A stretch of 64,000 bases of DNA from JADLGL01 sp963667605 (GCA_963667605.2 CAXXUZ010000001.1:372001-436000); one strand, 5' to 3'. Positions 26,946 to 36,522 are shown, counted from the first letter of the stretch. Numbers and translations: made by a program. The notes: generated from the sequence alone by a model not told the origin.

Positions 26946-29900
26946 CTGGGTAGGCTCTATCTCATTCTAGGGAGCCTCGTTGTCGTAGTGCTGGTGACAG
27001 CACTTGTCGGGCCCTATCTGATTGATTGGAACGCATTCCGACCGACACTCGAGCGGCGGGCTGCGGCCATTCTCGGCCAGCCTGTGCGGATCATCGGCGA
27101 GGCCGATCTGAAGCTGCTGCCGGTGCCGACCGTTACCTTCGAGACGGTTGAAGTCGGTGACACCGAGGGTGTCCCGATGGCAACGATCGAGCGATTTTCT
27201 ATAAAGCTGGAATTGTTGCCGTTGCTCCGCGGCCAATTCAACGTCACCGAGATGACGCTCGATCGCCCGCGGATCAACCTCACCGTCGACGATACCGGGA
27301 CGGTCGACTGGATGATGCGTCCGGAAGGATTGGGCACCACCTTGGATCCCGCCCGCGTGTCGTTCGACAGCATCGTGGTCAATGACGGCGGGTTGCGATT
27401 CTACGATGCCCGGACCGGTGGTGTTCTCGAACTTGCGCAAATCAACACAAATTTGTTCGAAGCCGGTTCACTGAGCGGGCCGTGGAGGATCGAGGGAAGC
27501 CTTATCTGCCGTGCCGGGTTGGTTTGCCGCGATTCGCTACCGGTGACCTTCAGCCTGTCCGGCAGCCGCCCGGCCGAAGATGGCTCGACGCGTGTCAGCG
27601 CTGCGATCACGCCGGCATCGGCCGAGTTTGCCGGGACTCTGATAACTAATGGTGTTCTCCGACGGGACGACAAGTTGCTCGTCTATGACGGGATCTTCCG
27701 GTTCGACAAATTGGCTATCGCCGCCGAGACGGGACAGCCATCGCCGGCCGAGCAGCTTACGACCGCCTGGACGATCAGCGGTGGATTCGAGCTTGATGCA
27801 GAAAAGCTGGCGCTTGACGAGTTCACCTGGGAGTCGAGTGACGGGATGTTCGCCCTCACCGGCACGGCGAAGTTGAGCCTCGGTGAGGGCGCCGCCTATA
27901 GCGCGACGCTGGTATCGCGCCAGATTGATCTCGATCGAGCTTTCGGTGAAGGCGCGAGCAATGCCACCACAGTTGCCGATGCAGGGTCCGAGATTTGGAG
28001 GCGGGTGTTGCAGATCGGGCGGCCGGACCTTCCCGGACGGATAACGCTTACGATCCCGTCGGTGATCGTTTCCGGCTCGGTTCTACAGGACGTTGCGGCT
28101 GAAATCGTGGCCACCGACGACCATTGGCAGCTCGAAACGCTGAGGCTGCAACTGCCGGGTCAGACCGAGCTCAGCGTTTCTGGGCGACTCGTTCCCGGCG
28201 AGGCGCCGCCTTTTGTTGGAACGGTCGATCTCAGCTCTGAGCAGCCGCCGATCTTCGTCGGCTGGTTGCGCGGGCGTGATCAATCGGCGATCAATCTTTC
28301 CGCTTTTGCGGCCGAAGCGGAGATCGAGATCGGCGCCGATCGCGTTGCCGCGGAGAACGCGGTGCTGCGTATCGGCCAGTCGACCCTGACCGGCGCGCTG
28401 AGTTGGACCGATGGCGCGGCGGACGATCCAAGGCCTCTATTGGAGGCGAATCTTGCCACCCGGAGCTTCGATTTCGAACAATTGCGGTCGTTGACCGAAT
28501 TGCTGCTCCAGCCTGCGTTCTCGGAGATCGAGCCCGGCGAAGCCGCTGCGCGCTACGCGATCCGATTCGTGGCCGACGAACTTTTGGTAGGCGAGGTCGT
28601 GATCACCGATGTGGAGCTGGATGCCGAGTTGACGCCGGACATCGTCACGATCACCAGCCTGGTGATCGGCGATCTCGACGGCGCTCGGATCGAGCTTGCG
28701 GGCAGTTGGATTGAGCGCCAGAGCACGACCCCACGAGGGACGTTGACGGCGTCTATCGAGGCCGAGCGGCTTGGCGGTGTGTTGGCCTTGGCGAGGCAAA
28801 TGGCTGCCGATGCCGAGGTGACCCAGTGGCTTGAGAAAGCGGCGCCATTCCTTGTGCCACTCGATCTGGAAGCGGTTCTGGCGGCGCCGGCGGCGACCGG
28901 TTTCGCCTATCGGGCGAGCGTTGCCGGTATCGCGGCGGGCACGTCTGTCCGGGTCGAAATCGACACCGAGGGTGGGCCGGACGGGTGGGCCACAGACCAG
29001 GCACGTCTATTGATCGACATCGACGCTGCCGACGGCGCCGAACTCGCGCGCCAGGTCGGCCTGGCGGTTACCGATCTCGTCAATACCGGCTTGGCGACGT
29101 TCGACCTCACGGCAACCGGCGTGCCAGCGGATGGGATGGCCACCCACCTTCAGGTAGTGATCGCCGGTGTCTTGGTCGCTAGCGACGGGACGCTGACTGT
29201 TGACGGCCGCTCGGATGAGCGTTTCGCCGGTCCGGTCAGGATCAGTGGCGATCTAGATCCGCTGCTGCGGCTGGCTGGGCTGAGCCTGCCCAACGCCGGA
29301 GAACCGATGCTGGCCGTTCTCAATGCCCAGTTGGACATTGTGGGACGCGAGATCGGAATCGATCTCAGGCCCAGCTCGGTTGCCGAGCGGGCGATCGCAG
29401 GCGAACTGCAATTGATCGTGGCCGGCGGCGTGTGGAGGCTAAGCGGAGCGCTCCGGGCCGAGGAAGTGGATCTCGGCTGGGTCGCCACCTTACCGCTCGG
29501 GGTCATCCCGCTCCCCGGCGGAGACGTTGCCGAACCATGGTCGCGGATGCCATTCACCGGATCGCTTTTAGGTCAGTTCGAGTTGGATCTCAGCGTTGCC
29601 GCCGATCATTTTGTGGTCAGCGAGAATCTGATAATCAGTAACGCCGACATCAGCATCGCGCTTTCGGCGAAGGCAGCGTGGCTCGAATTGCTCAGCGGTT
29701 CGCTCGCGACCGGGCGCGTCCGGGCCGGCGCGTTTCTGGAGTTCGATGATGGCCAGGCTATTATGAACGGGCAATTGGTGTTGGACGGCGTTCCGTTGGA
29801 GACGCTGGTCTGGAGGAGCGGCGGGCAGCCGGTCGCAGTGGGCTTGTTGACCCTCACCGCCGAATTCGGTGCCACCGGTCGCTCGCCGGCCGGTTTGGTC

Positions 29901-30518
29901 TCGACCCTCACTGGCCGAGGTACCCTGGATATTGGCCATGGCGTGTTCCATTTCCTCGGCGCCGATGCATTTGATTTGATTATCCGGCTCGCCGATGAGG
30001 GCGGCGAGGCGATGACCAAGCCGCAATTGCGTGAAATGTTCATCGGCTTCCTCGATGCCGGGTATCTATCCTTCGGCAGCGTAGCGGTGCCGTTCGACAT
30101 CCTCGGCGGGATCGTGACACCGAGCCCGATAATTGTCGAAGGCGATGGCGTGCGGAGTGTTGCGCGAGCGCCGATCGACCTCAATCGATTGACTATCGAT
30201 AGTTCGTGGGAACTGACCTTGTTCGCGGGCAGGCTAATCGACGACGGACCACGGCCACGCGCCTTTGTTACTTTCACCGGGCCGCTCGCGGAGCCGGTTC
30301 GGCAAGTGAATGTCACGCCGTTGGCGGGCTATCTCAGCTTGAGGCGGCTCCGCGAGACCGATCTACTGCAAGCCGAGGTCTTGGAACGCGAGCGGTTCAT
30401 CCGGATGATCAAGCGAATCGAGGCCGATCGGGCGGCCGCGGCTCGTGAGCTGGTGCCTGCCGCGGAGGACGCGCCGATCGCGCCAGAGCCGCCTTTGCTT
30501 ATACCCGGAGGCCCCTAG
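26946..30518 (+). CDS. AsmA-family (AsmA/YhjG-like) inner-membrane-anchored giant protein
   Basis: AsmA-like proteins are anchored in the inner membrane and extend through the periplasm; known members take part in lipid transport and outer-membrane homeostasis. The N-terminal helix LYLILGSLVVVVLVTALVG is followed by the family opening GPYLIDWNAFRPTLE and repeated beta-rich segments; the end has a charged coil (ERERFIRMIKRIEADR). The start I prefer is CTG at 26946, placed 6 bases after an exact AAGGAGG; a GTG at 26988 would cut off half of the membrane helix. This gives 1190 residues. The last 20 bases overlap the convergent RHH gene. Confidence 0.88.
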   Translation: MGRLYLILGSLVVVVLVTALVGPYLIDWNAFRPTLERRAAAILGQPVRIIGEADLKLLPVPTVTFETVEVGDTEGVPMATIERFSIKLELLPLLRGQFNVTEMTLDRPRINLTVDDTGTVDWMMRPEGLGTTLDPARVSFDSIVVNDGGLRFYDARTGGVLELAQINTNLFEAGSLSGPWRIEGSLICRAGLVCRDSLPVTFSLSGSRPAEDGSTRVSAAITPASAEFAGTLITNGVLRRDDKLLVYDGIFRFDKLAIAAETGQPSPAEQLTTAWTISGGFELDAEKLALDEFTWESSDGMFALTGTAKLSLGEGAAYSATLVSRQIDLDRAFGEGASNATTVADAGSEIWRRVLQIGRPDLPGRITLTIPSVIVSGSVLQDVAAEIVATDDHWQLETLRLQLPGQTELSVSGRLVPGEAPPFVGTVDLSSEQPPIFVGWLRGRDQSAINLSAFAAEAEIEIGADRVAAENAVLRIGQSTLTGALSWTDGAADDPRPLLEANLATRSFDFEQLRSLTELLLQPAFSEIEPGEAAARYAIRFVADELLVGEVVITDVELDAELTPDIVTITSLVIGDLDGARIELAGSWIERQSTTPRGTLTASIEAERLGGVLALARQMAADAEVTQWLEKAAPFLVPLDLEAVLAAPAATGFAYRASVAGIAAGTSVRVEIDTEGGPDGWATDQARLLIDIDAADGAELARQVGLAVTDLVNTGLATFDLTATGVPADGMATHLQVVIAGVLVASDGTLTVDGRSDERFAGPVRISGDLDPLLRLAGLSLPNAGEPMLAVLNAQLDIVGREIGIDLRPSSVAERAIAGELQLIVAGGVWRLSGALRAEEVDLGWVATLPLGVIPLPGGDVAEPWSRMPFTGSLLGQFELDLSVAADHFVVSENLIISNADISIALSAKAAWLELLSGSLATGRVRAGAFLEFDDGQAIMNGQLVLDGVPLETLVWRSGGQPVAVGLLTLTAEFGATGRSPAGLVSTLTGRGTLDIGHGVFHFLGADAFDLIIRLADEGGEAMTKPQLREMFIGFLDAGYLSFGSVAVPFDILGGIVTPSPIIVEGDGVRSVARAPIDLNRLTIDSSWELTLFAGRLIDDGPRPRAFVTFTGPLAEPVRQVNVTPLAGYLSLRRLRETDLLQAEVLERERFIRMIKRIEADRAAAARELVPAAEDAPIAPEPPLLIPGGP

Positions 30519-30759
30519 CCGAATCGACTCCGGTGCGCTTGCGATACCAGTTGAGGATATGCAGCCGAACGGCCGACGATAGATTGGAATGCGGTGGTCG
30601 CGCGCGGTCGACCTCGGCGATGACCGCCGAGACAGTTCGGCTCTCAATGGTCGCGATCTCGTGGAGCGCTTGCCAGAACTGCGCCTCTACCGAAATCGAC
30701 GTGCGGTGGCCGGCGATGGAGATCGAACGTTTGCGTGGTGCGTGGTCTGGTCGAGGCAT
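30499..30759 (-). CDS. Ribbon-helix-helix (RHH_4-type) small protein
   Basis: The 86-residue basic protein begins KRSISIAGHRTSISVE, a beta strand followed by helix FWQALHEIATIESRTVSAVI, the pattern of the alphaproteobacterial RHH_4 family, and ends LHILNWYRKR. Such proteins are presumed DNA-binding regulators; no target is known. It lies 11 bases after fumC on the same strand, so it is probably in the sspB-fumC operon, an arrangement common in alphaproteobacteria. Confidence 0.8.
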   Translation of the reverse strand: MPRPDHAPRKRSISIAGHRTSISVEAQFWQALHEIATIESRTVSAVIAEVDRARPPHSNLSSAVRLHILNWYRKRTGVDSARGLRV

Positions 30760-30770
30760 CGGCGGTTCGG

Positions 30771-32165
30771 CTAGCCCGGTCCGATCATCTTGTCCGGGCG
30801 AACGAGGGCATCGAATTCCTCGGCGGTGACATGGCCGCCGCCGATGGCCTCTTCACGGAGTGTGGTGCCGTTGACGTGAGCTGTCTTGGCAATCGAAGCG
30901 GCGGCGTCGTAGCCGATCTTCGGTACCAGCGCCGTCACCAGCATCAGCGAATGTTCGAGATGGGAGCGGATCTCGGCCTCACACGGCACGAGGCCGACGA
31001 CGCAATTGTCAGTGAAGGACACAGCTGCGTCCGACATCAGCTGCACCGACTGCAGAAAGTTATAAGCGATCATCGGCGAGTAGGCGTTGAGCTCGAAATG
31101 GCCCTGGCTGCCGGCGAAGGCGATCGCGGCGTTGTTGCCGAAAATATGGACGCAAACCTGTGTCACCGCCTCGCACTGAGTTGGGTTGACCTTGCCCGGC
31201 ATGATCGAGGAGCCGGGTTCGTTGGCTGGCAATGCTAGTTCGCCGAGGCCGGCGCGCGGGCCGGAGCCGAGGAGCCGGATATCGTTGGCGATCTTGAACA
31301 GAGATACCGCCATTGTGTTGATCGCACCATGGCTAGAGACGATCGCGTCTCTGGTGGCGATCGCTTCAAATTTGTTGGGTGCCGAGATGAAGCCGAGACC
31401 GGTGATCGCGGCGATCCGCTTAGCGACCTTCTCGGCGAATTCCTCCGGTGCGTTGAGGCCGGTGCCGACCGCTGTGCCACCCTGCGCCAACTGCATAAGG
31501 TGCGGCAGGCTTGCTTCGATCCGCGCGATGCCGTTCAGGATTTGCTGGCAATAGCCGGAGAATTCCTGGCCAAGCGTTAGCGGCGTTGCGTCCTGGAGGT
31601 GGGTGCGGCCGATCTTGATGATCGCCGACCAGTCTTCCGCCTTCCTGTCCAGCGCGGCATGTAGATGGCGCAGAGCCGGTAGCAAATACGAAACGATCCC
31701 CTCGGCAGCGGCGATGTGGGTCACCGTCGGATAGGTATCGTTTGACGACTGGCTCATATTGACGTGGTCATTTGGATGGATCGGGTGCTGCCCGTCGCGC
31801 CTACCACCAAGAATCTCTATCGCCCGGTTGGCGATCACTTCATTGGTGTTCATGTTGGTCTGAGTGCCGGAGCCGGTCTGCCAGACTACGAGCGGGAAAT
31901 GGTCGTCAAGCTTGCCGTCGATCACTTCATCCGCCGCCTGGATGATGGCGGCTGCGGCCTCCGGATCGAGCCCGCCGAGCTCACGATTGATCTCGGCGGC
32001 GGCGCGCTTGACGATGCCGAAGCCGCGGATGATCGAGGCCGGCTGTTGTTCCCAGCCAATCCGGAAATTGTGTCGCGAGCGCTCGGCCTGTGCTCCCCAA
32101 TGGCGATCGACGGGCACCTCCACCGAGCCGTGGCTGTCCGTTTCGGTGCGAGTTGGGGAAGTCAT
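30771..32165 (-). CDS. fumC: Class II fumarase FumC
   Basis: FumC interconverts fumarate and malate in the TCA cycle, without an iron-sulfur cluster. The start at ATG 32165 (MTSPTRTETDS) gives 464 residues, the normal length; the upstream open frame overlaps the sspB end. Seen: GSGTQTNMNTNEV near residue 100, the catalytic-loop signature GSSIMPGKVNPTQ near 320, and MSQSSNDTYPT. The other superfamily members (aspartase, argininosuccinate lyase) are less likely because of the SSNDTYPT and length match. Confidence 0.95.
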   Translation of the reverse strand: MTSPTRTETDSHGSVEVPVDRHWGAQAERSRHNFRIGWEQQPASIIRGFGIVKRAAAEINRELGGLDPEAAAAIIQAADEVIDGKLDDHFPLVVWQTGSGTQTNMNTNEVIANRAIEILGGRRDGQHPIHPNDHVNMSQSSNDTYPTVTHIAAAEGIVSYLLPALRHLHAALDRKAEDWSAIIKIGRTHLQDATPLTLGQEFSGYCQQILNGIARIEASLPHLMQLAQGGTAVGTGLNAPEEFAEKVAKRIAAITGLGFISAPNKFEAIATRDAIVSSHGAINTMAVSLFKIANDIRLLGSGPRAGLGELALPANEPGSSIMPGKVNPTQCEAVTQVCVHIFGNNAAIAFAGSQGHFELNAYSPMIAYNFLQSVQLMSDAAVSFTDNCVVGLVPCEAEIRSHLEHSLMLVTALVPKIGYDAAASIAKTAHVNGTTLREEAIGGGHVTAEEFDALVRPDKMIGPG

Positions 32166-32226
32166 GAGATCACGTGCTCGCCGAGGCTGTTCGTCCGGCT
32201 GCTTTTGTCTGACCAGGCTCCGCCGG

Positions 32227-32802
32227 TCAATTCTTCTTGCGGAATGCGTCGAGGCTGACAACCTCCGCCTGGGGCGCTTCTTTTTCTTCCTTGCCCGGCT
32301 TGGCCTCCTTGTCTTTGGCCTCGGCCGCCTTCGCCGGTTTCTCCTTGGCAGCCGAAGCAGCCTTCGGTCCGGGTACGATCTTACCCTTTTTGGCCTCGCC
32401 TTGCTCCGAGGGCTGCCCTTCCACCGAAGCGTCCTCGGCAGCCTCGACGGCTGGATCGAACTGCAACGCGAACTGCACCGAAGGGTCGACGAAGGCTTTG
32501 ATGGCGCTGAACGGGACTAGAAGCCGCTCGGGCACGCCGTTGAAGGAAAGGCCCACTTCGAGTGTCTGCTCGGTAATGGTGAGATCCCAAAACTGGTGTT
32601 GAATAACGATGGTCATATCCTCGGGATATTGATTGACCAACCGGCTGGAAATCCGCACTCCGGGCGCTTTGGTGGCGAAGGTGATGAAGAAATGATGCTC
32701 ACCGGGGAGGCCGGTTTTGGCAACCTCGGACAAGACCTTGCGCAAGACGCCGCGGAGCGCGTCCTGAGCAAGGATATCATATCGGATCAAGTCTTCTGCC
32801 AT
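32227..32802 (-). CDS. sspB: SspB, ClpXP adaptor for ssrA-tagged proteins
   Basis: SspB binds the tmRNA-encoded tag and delivers stalled-ribosome products to the ClpXP protease. The globular domain is residues 1-115 (LIRYDILAQDALRGVLRKVL, HHFFITFATKAPGV, TIVIQHQFWDLTI, VPFSAIKAFVDPSV). A Lys/Glu/Ala-rich linker follows and then the C-terminal SLDAFRKKN, which has the form of the ClpX-binding tail. At 191 residues it is of alphaproteobacterial size. It lies just downstream of the tmRNA gene on the same strand. Confidence 0.93.
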   Translation of the reverse strand: MAEDLIRYDILAQDALRGVLRKVLSEVAKTGLPGEHHFFITFATKAPGVRISSRLVNQYPEDMTIVIQHQFWDLTITEQTLEVGLSFNGVPERLLVPFSAIKAFVDPSVQFALQFDPAVEAAEDASVEGQPSEQGEAKKGKIVPGPKAASAAKEKPAKAAEAKDKEAKPGKEEKEAPQAEVVSLDAFRKKN

Positions 32803-32859
32803 CGGTTTCGTTCGACCGTCTACCAGTGCGGCCGGGAATGGCCGCGAAGATCTAGTGGG

Positions 32860-33200
32860 AGCTTCTGTTGCCAGGTGCTCCCGAACCCCGCCCCACCGAT
32901 GCGAACCGACAGGGACTTAGATTGAGGTTTGCCTTACCGCTTACGCAGCAATGCGAGCCTCGGCATAGTTGTTGTCATTGGCAACTATGTTGATGGCCCG
33001 ATATCGGTGGTGCCATGCCGAGCAAAAGCTCATCCTTTACGCCCTCGTCGATCCTGTTTCGCCCCCGCCGGAACCCGCAAAATCCTTCCCGGGTCGGTGG
33101 GCTCTGGTGGAGGCGCCGGGTACTGCCCCCGGGTCCGATGAGTTTATTACGATGGCCATTTATCGCCATATCCGGCCGAAGCCGGCACCAACGAATATAG
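32860..33200 (-). ncRNA. ssrA: Circularly permuted two-piece tmRNA (alpha tmRNA)
   Basis: tmRNA rescues stalled ribosomes by trans-translation. On the minus strand the acceptor piece comes first and ends in CCA at 33107-33105. Its 3' acceptor strand CGCCTCC (33115-33109) pairs with GGGGGCG (33066-33060) at the 5' end of the coding piece, with one G-U. A T-arm-like hairpin CCGGG/CCCGG has a 7-base loop. Helix P2 is visible as GATGAG in the coding piece and CTCATC in the acceptor piece. The tag frame follows (32982-32941). The outer ends are approximate. This is the alphaproteobacterial arrangement, known from Caulobacter. Confidence 0.93.
32941..32982 (-). CDS. tmRNA proteolysis tag reading frame (ANDNNYAEARIAA)
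   Basis: Within the tmRNA coding piece the resume codon GCC opens a 13-codon frame encoding ANDNNYAEARIAA and ending in TAA. It matches alphaproteobacterial tags (AND/AAN start, -AA end). The hydrophobic Ala-Ala terminus is the ClpX degron, and the AND-N part is the SspB-binding region. Confidence 0.92.
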   Translation of the reverse strand, partial: ANDNNYAEARIAA

Positions 33201-33322
33201 GCGCATGATGCGGCCGTGGAAAGCCGGGTGGAATGTGAGCCCGGGGCGTTTCCCCCCGGAAGCTTGAGAATTTACACTTTCCGGTGGATTGGCGGGCGCG
33301 AGAATCGGCTAAGATTGATCTA

Positions 33323-34117
33323 ATGCGCCAATATCTCGATCTGATGCGGTTGGTACTTGACACCGGCGTGGTGAAATCGGACCGCACCGGGACCGGGACG
33401 AAGTCGGTCTTCGGGCATCAGATGCGATTTGATCTCGACGATGGATTCCCTCTCGTCACCACAAAGAAGCTTCATCTGAAATCGATTATCCACGAGCTGA
33501 TCTGGTTTCTCTCCAGCGACACCAATATCGCTTATCTCCACGAAAATGGGGTCACGATTTGGGACGATTGGGCCGATGAGAACGGCGATCTCGGGCCAGT
33601 CTATGGCGCGCAATGGCGCTCCTGGCCGACGCCGAGCGGAGAGGAGATTGATCAAATTACTCAAGTAGTTGATGGTATTCTTTCGAGTCCTGATTCACGT
33701 CGGCTGATCGTCACCGCCTGGAACCCCGCCGATGTTGATCGTCAGGCGCTGCCGCCCTGCCATACAATGTTCCAATTCTATGTTGGCAACGGTCGGCTAT
33801 CCTGCCAGCTCTACCAGCGCTCGGCCGACATCTTTCTCGGCGTGCCGTTCAACATCGCCTCCTATGCGCTGCTGACGATGATGATGGCGCAAGTCACCGG
33901 GCTCCGGCCGGGCGAGTTTGTGCACACCTTTGGCGACGCCCATCTCTATCTCAACCATCTCGACCAAGCGCGGGCACAGCTGTCGCGTGCACCGCGGCCG
34001 CTGCCGACGATGCAGCTCAATCCGGAAGTTACCGAAATCAACGGCTTCCGATTCGAGGATTTCGATCTCAGCGGGTACGATCCGCATCCACACATCAAGG
34101 CGAAAGTGGCGGTTTAG
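33323..34117 (+). CDS. thyA: Thymidylate synthase ThyA
   Basis: ThyA methylates dUMP to dTMP with methylenetetrahydrofolate. Starting at ATG 33323 (MRQYLDLMRLVL) gives 264 residues, the same as E. coli ThyA; the upstream ATG at 33284 adds an unconserved stretch. The catalytic Cys is residue 146 in ALPPCHTMFQF. Other family motifs are SDRTGTGTKSVFG, LIWFLSSDTNI, QRSADIFLGVPFNIASYALL and HLYLNHLDQ. The divergent tmRNA gene lies upstream. Confidence 0.97.
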   Translation: MRQYLDLMRLVLDTGVVKSDRTGTGTKSVFGHQMRFDLDDGFPLVTTKKLHLKSIIHELIWFLSSDTNIAYLHENGVTIWDDWADENGDLGPVYGAQWRSWPTPSGEEIDQITQVVDGILSSPDSRRLIVTAWNPADVDRQALPPCHTMFQFYVGNGRLSCQLYQRSADIFLGVPFNIASYALLTMMMAQVTGLRPGEFVHTFGDAHLYLNHLDQARAQLSRAPRPLPTMQLNPEVTEINGFRFEDFDLSGYDPHPHIKAKVAV

Positions 34118-34164
34118 ACCTGACTGCTCACTGTCCCGAACATTGAGGTGGACGCTGGCGCCGG

Positions 34165-34410
34165 CTAAGCTCGGCGTTTGCCGGTGGCCTTCCTGGGCGT
34201 CGTTCTCTCGGCCGCAAGTGGCTTTCTTGCAGCGGTCCTGGCCTTCGCCGGTCTCGCTGGCTCCGGTGTTACCATCGACGGCGCGGACGATACCTCGTGT
34301 ATTGCCTGGAACCAGTGCTCATCGGCGCGGCCGTCCGGGCGGCCGGAACTCTCCCAGATATGATAAGCTCGTTCGCGGATGATGGTTTCGGCGTTTTCGC
34401 CCGGGGTCAT
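34165..34410 (-). CDS. DUF2934 small protein
   Basis: The 81-residue protein has the DUF2934 pattern: IRERAYHIWESSGRPDGRAD followed by EHWFQA. The function of the family is unknown. The second half is Ala/Lys/Arg/Pro-rich and positively charged, resembling nucleic-acid-binding tails. It is convergent with thyA and alone on its strand here. The 220 bases between it and ilvC show no gene that I can support. Confidence 0.82.
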   Translation of the reverse strand: MTPGENAETIIRERAYHIWESSGRPDGRADEHWFQAIHEVSSAPSMVTPEPARPAKARTAARKPLAAERTTPRKATGKRRA

Positions 34411-34630
34411 GCAGGTAGCTCCTTCTTTGTCGCGCGGATGTGGCGTCGACTCGACGCCTGACTCACGCCGGCCGCGACCACCGATATGATTTGCCTGAAA
34501 GCAATTGCTTGTTGGGGCGATATGGCAACTTAATTGCCAAATTGCCAGAGTTGTTTGTGCGCCGAAACGTCTCGGGTTCCGGCAAGCGATCCTGAGGTGA
34601 ACAGTCGCGGCCGTTTCCGGCGTTTCCGGC

Positions 34631-35650
34631 CTAGTTCTTGTCCTTGTCGACCAGCTTGTTGGCGCCGATCCAGGGCATCATGCCCCGAAGCTTGGCGCCG
34701 ACCTCTTCGATCGGGTGGGCGTCGTTGAGGCGGCGGATCGCCTTGAAACTGGGCAAGCCGGCCTTGTATTCGCGGATCCAATCGGAAGTGAAGCGGCCGG
34801 TCTGAATATCCTTCAGCACCCGTTTCATCTCCGCTTTGGTATCCTCATTGATAATGCGCGGACCGGAAACATATTCTCCATATTCGGCGGTGTTTGACAC
34901 CGAATAATTCATATTGGCAATGCCGCCCTCGTAGATGAGATCGACGATTAGCTTCACCTCGTGGAGGCACTCGAAATATGCCATCTCCGGCGCGTAGCCG
35001 GCCTCGACCAGGGTCTCGAAGCCATTGCGGATTAATTCGACCAGGCCACCGCAAAGCACAGCTTGCTCGCCGAATAGATCGGTTTCGCATTCCTCGCGGA
35101 AGGTGGTTTCGATGACGCCGGTGCGGCCGCCGCCGATGCCGCTGGCATAGGAGAGGCAAATGTCGTGGGCGTCGCCGCTGGCGTCCTGGGCGATCGCCAA
35201 CAAACAGGGGACGCCGCCGCCCTTTTGATATTCCGAGCGAACGGTGTGGCCCGGGCCTTTCGGCGCGATCATGATTACATCGACGGTCGATTTCGGCTCG
35301 ATCAGATTGAAATGGATATTGAGGCCGTGGGCGAATGCGATCACGGCGCCGTCGCGGATATTGGGTGCGATGTCGCTTTTGTAGAGGTCGGCCTGCAATT
35401 CGTCCGGTACCAGGATCATCAGCACATCGGCCCAAGCGGCGGCCTCGGCCGGAGCCATCACTTTGAAGCCGGCGTCCTCGGCCTTGTTCGCCGATGACGA
35501 GCCGGCGCGGAGGCCGACGCCGATCTCGGTGACCCCGGAATCCTTCAGGTTCAAGGCGTGAGCGTGGCCCTGGCTACCATAGCCGACGACAGCGACCTTC
35601 TTGGATTTGATCAGGTTGATGTCGGCATCGCGATCATAATAAACGCGCAT
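34631..35650 (-). CDS. ilvC: Ketol-acid reductoisomerase IlvC
   Basis: IlvC catalyses the second common step of valine and isoleucine synthesis, a Mg-dependent isomerisation and NADPH reduction. The start at ATG 35650 (MRVYYDRDADINL) gives 339 residues, the standard class I length. Visible are the Rossmann loop VGYGSQGHAHALNL, APKGPGHTVR, and the C-terminal knotted domain with CETDLFGEQAVLCGG and ECLHEVKLIVDLIYEGG carrying the Mg ligands. Confidence 0.97.
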   Translation of the reverse strand: MRVYYDRDADINLIKSKKVAVVGYGSQGHAHALNLKDSGVTEIGVGLRAGSSSANKAEDAGFKVMAPAEAAAWADVLMILVPDELQADLYKSDIAPNIRDGAVIAFAHGLNIHFNLIEPKSTVDVIMIAPKGPGHTVRSEYQKGGGVPCLLAIAQDASGDAHDICLSYASGIGGGRTGVIETTFREECETDLFGEQAVLCGGLVELIRNGFETLVEAGYAPEMAYFECLHEVKLIVDLIYEGGIANMNYSVSNTAEYGEYVSGPRIINEDTKAEMKRVLKDIQTGRFTSDWIREYKAGLPSFKAIRRLNDAHPIEEVGAKLRGMMPWIGANKLVDKDKN

Positions 35651-35770
35651 CGGCGGAATCCTTCGGAAATCAACGGGCGAGGCCAATACGCGAGTTCAGA
35701 CGCCGGCCGGCCCAAGAACCGCGCTTTCTATCGGGCAGGGGCCGGGGTGGCAATGGCGGGAGGCGCTGCC

Positions 35771-36473
35771 TTACCCCGCCGCCTTCCAGCCGAACTCAAG
35801 CAACGGCATTGAGCGCTCGGCGAATTTGGCGATGGTATCGATCAGCCTCGCGCTGGTGACAACCGATTCCGAGAGCGGTTCCTCGACGATGAAGTTCTTG
35901 AGCCGGATCGCACCTTCGACATCGCTGCCCTTCATATCTTCGAAGCCGCGTGGAACACGGGTGAGTTGGCTGTCGATTTCTAGGCCGAGCTTGGCTTTCT
36001 TGAGAGCCGCCTCCATCTCCTGAAAGACCTTGGGTTTACGTTTGATCGCGGTGCGGATCGCATTCAGCATGCCGGAATCGGGATGATGGAAGCCGGCGGC
36101 CATGAAGCTTCCAAGCGTGGCGCCGGACATGCTTTCCATGTCGGGAGCGGTGATGTGGACATAGACGGAGCCCGGGATCGTTCTTGCCGCCTGATCGGGT
36201 CAGGACCGCGCCGGCATGGGTCTGATAGGGGCGCTTGTCCTTGGCGAATCGGACATCGCGATTGATGCGGAACATCGACCGCTTGTCGCCCTGGAGCTTG
36301 ATTCCTGCCTTGTCGAAACGGTCGCTAAGCTGCTCGAGGAGCTCGATCAAAGGCTCTCGGATTTCGGCTTCGTAAAGCGCCTTGTTGTCGTGGAACCATT
36401 CCCGGTCCTGGTGGAATGCGATGGCTTTGAAGAAACCGAGCGATTCGGGCGTGAATCCTGCGAATTTGGTCAT
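35771..36473 (-). pseudogene. DUF2461 protein gene with a single frameshift
   Basis: Two overlapping minus-strand frames together make one DUF2461 protein. The first begins MTKFAGFTPESLGFFKAI and runs through RDVRFAKDKRPYQTHAGAVL to GGKNDPG. The second supplies VYVHITAP, then ESMSGATLGSFMAAGFHHP and the C-terminal part LKNFIVEEPLSES. Removing one base near 36171 joins them. Function of the family is unknown. Either the gene is decayed or the base is a sequencing error; all family parts are otherwise present. Confidence 0.75.
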
Positions 36474-36510
36474 CTGCTTCCCCGGACGATTAATGCCTTT
36501 TCCGATTTAA

Positions 36511-36522
36511 CAGAACGTTCTG
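36511..36522. promoter_or_regulatory. Perfect palindrome CAGAACGTTCTG upstream of the DUF2461 gene
   Basis: A 12-base perfect palindrome lies 38 bases before the DUF2461 start on the divergent side. It could be an operator; it resembles no regulator site that I can name with confidence. Confidence 0.25.
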
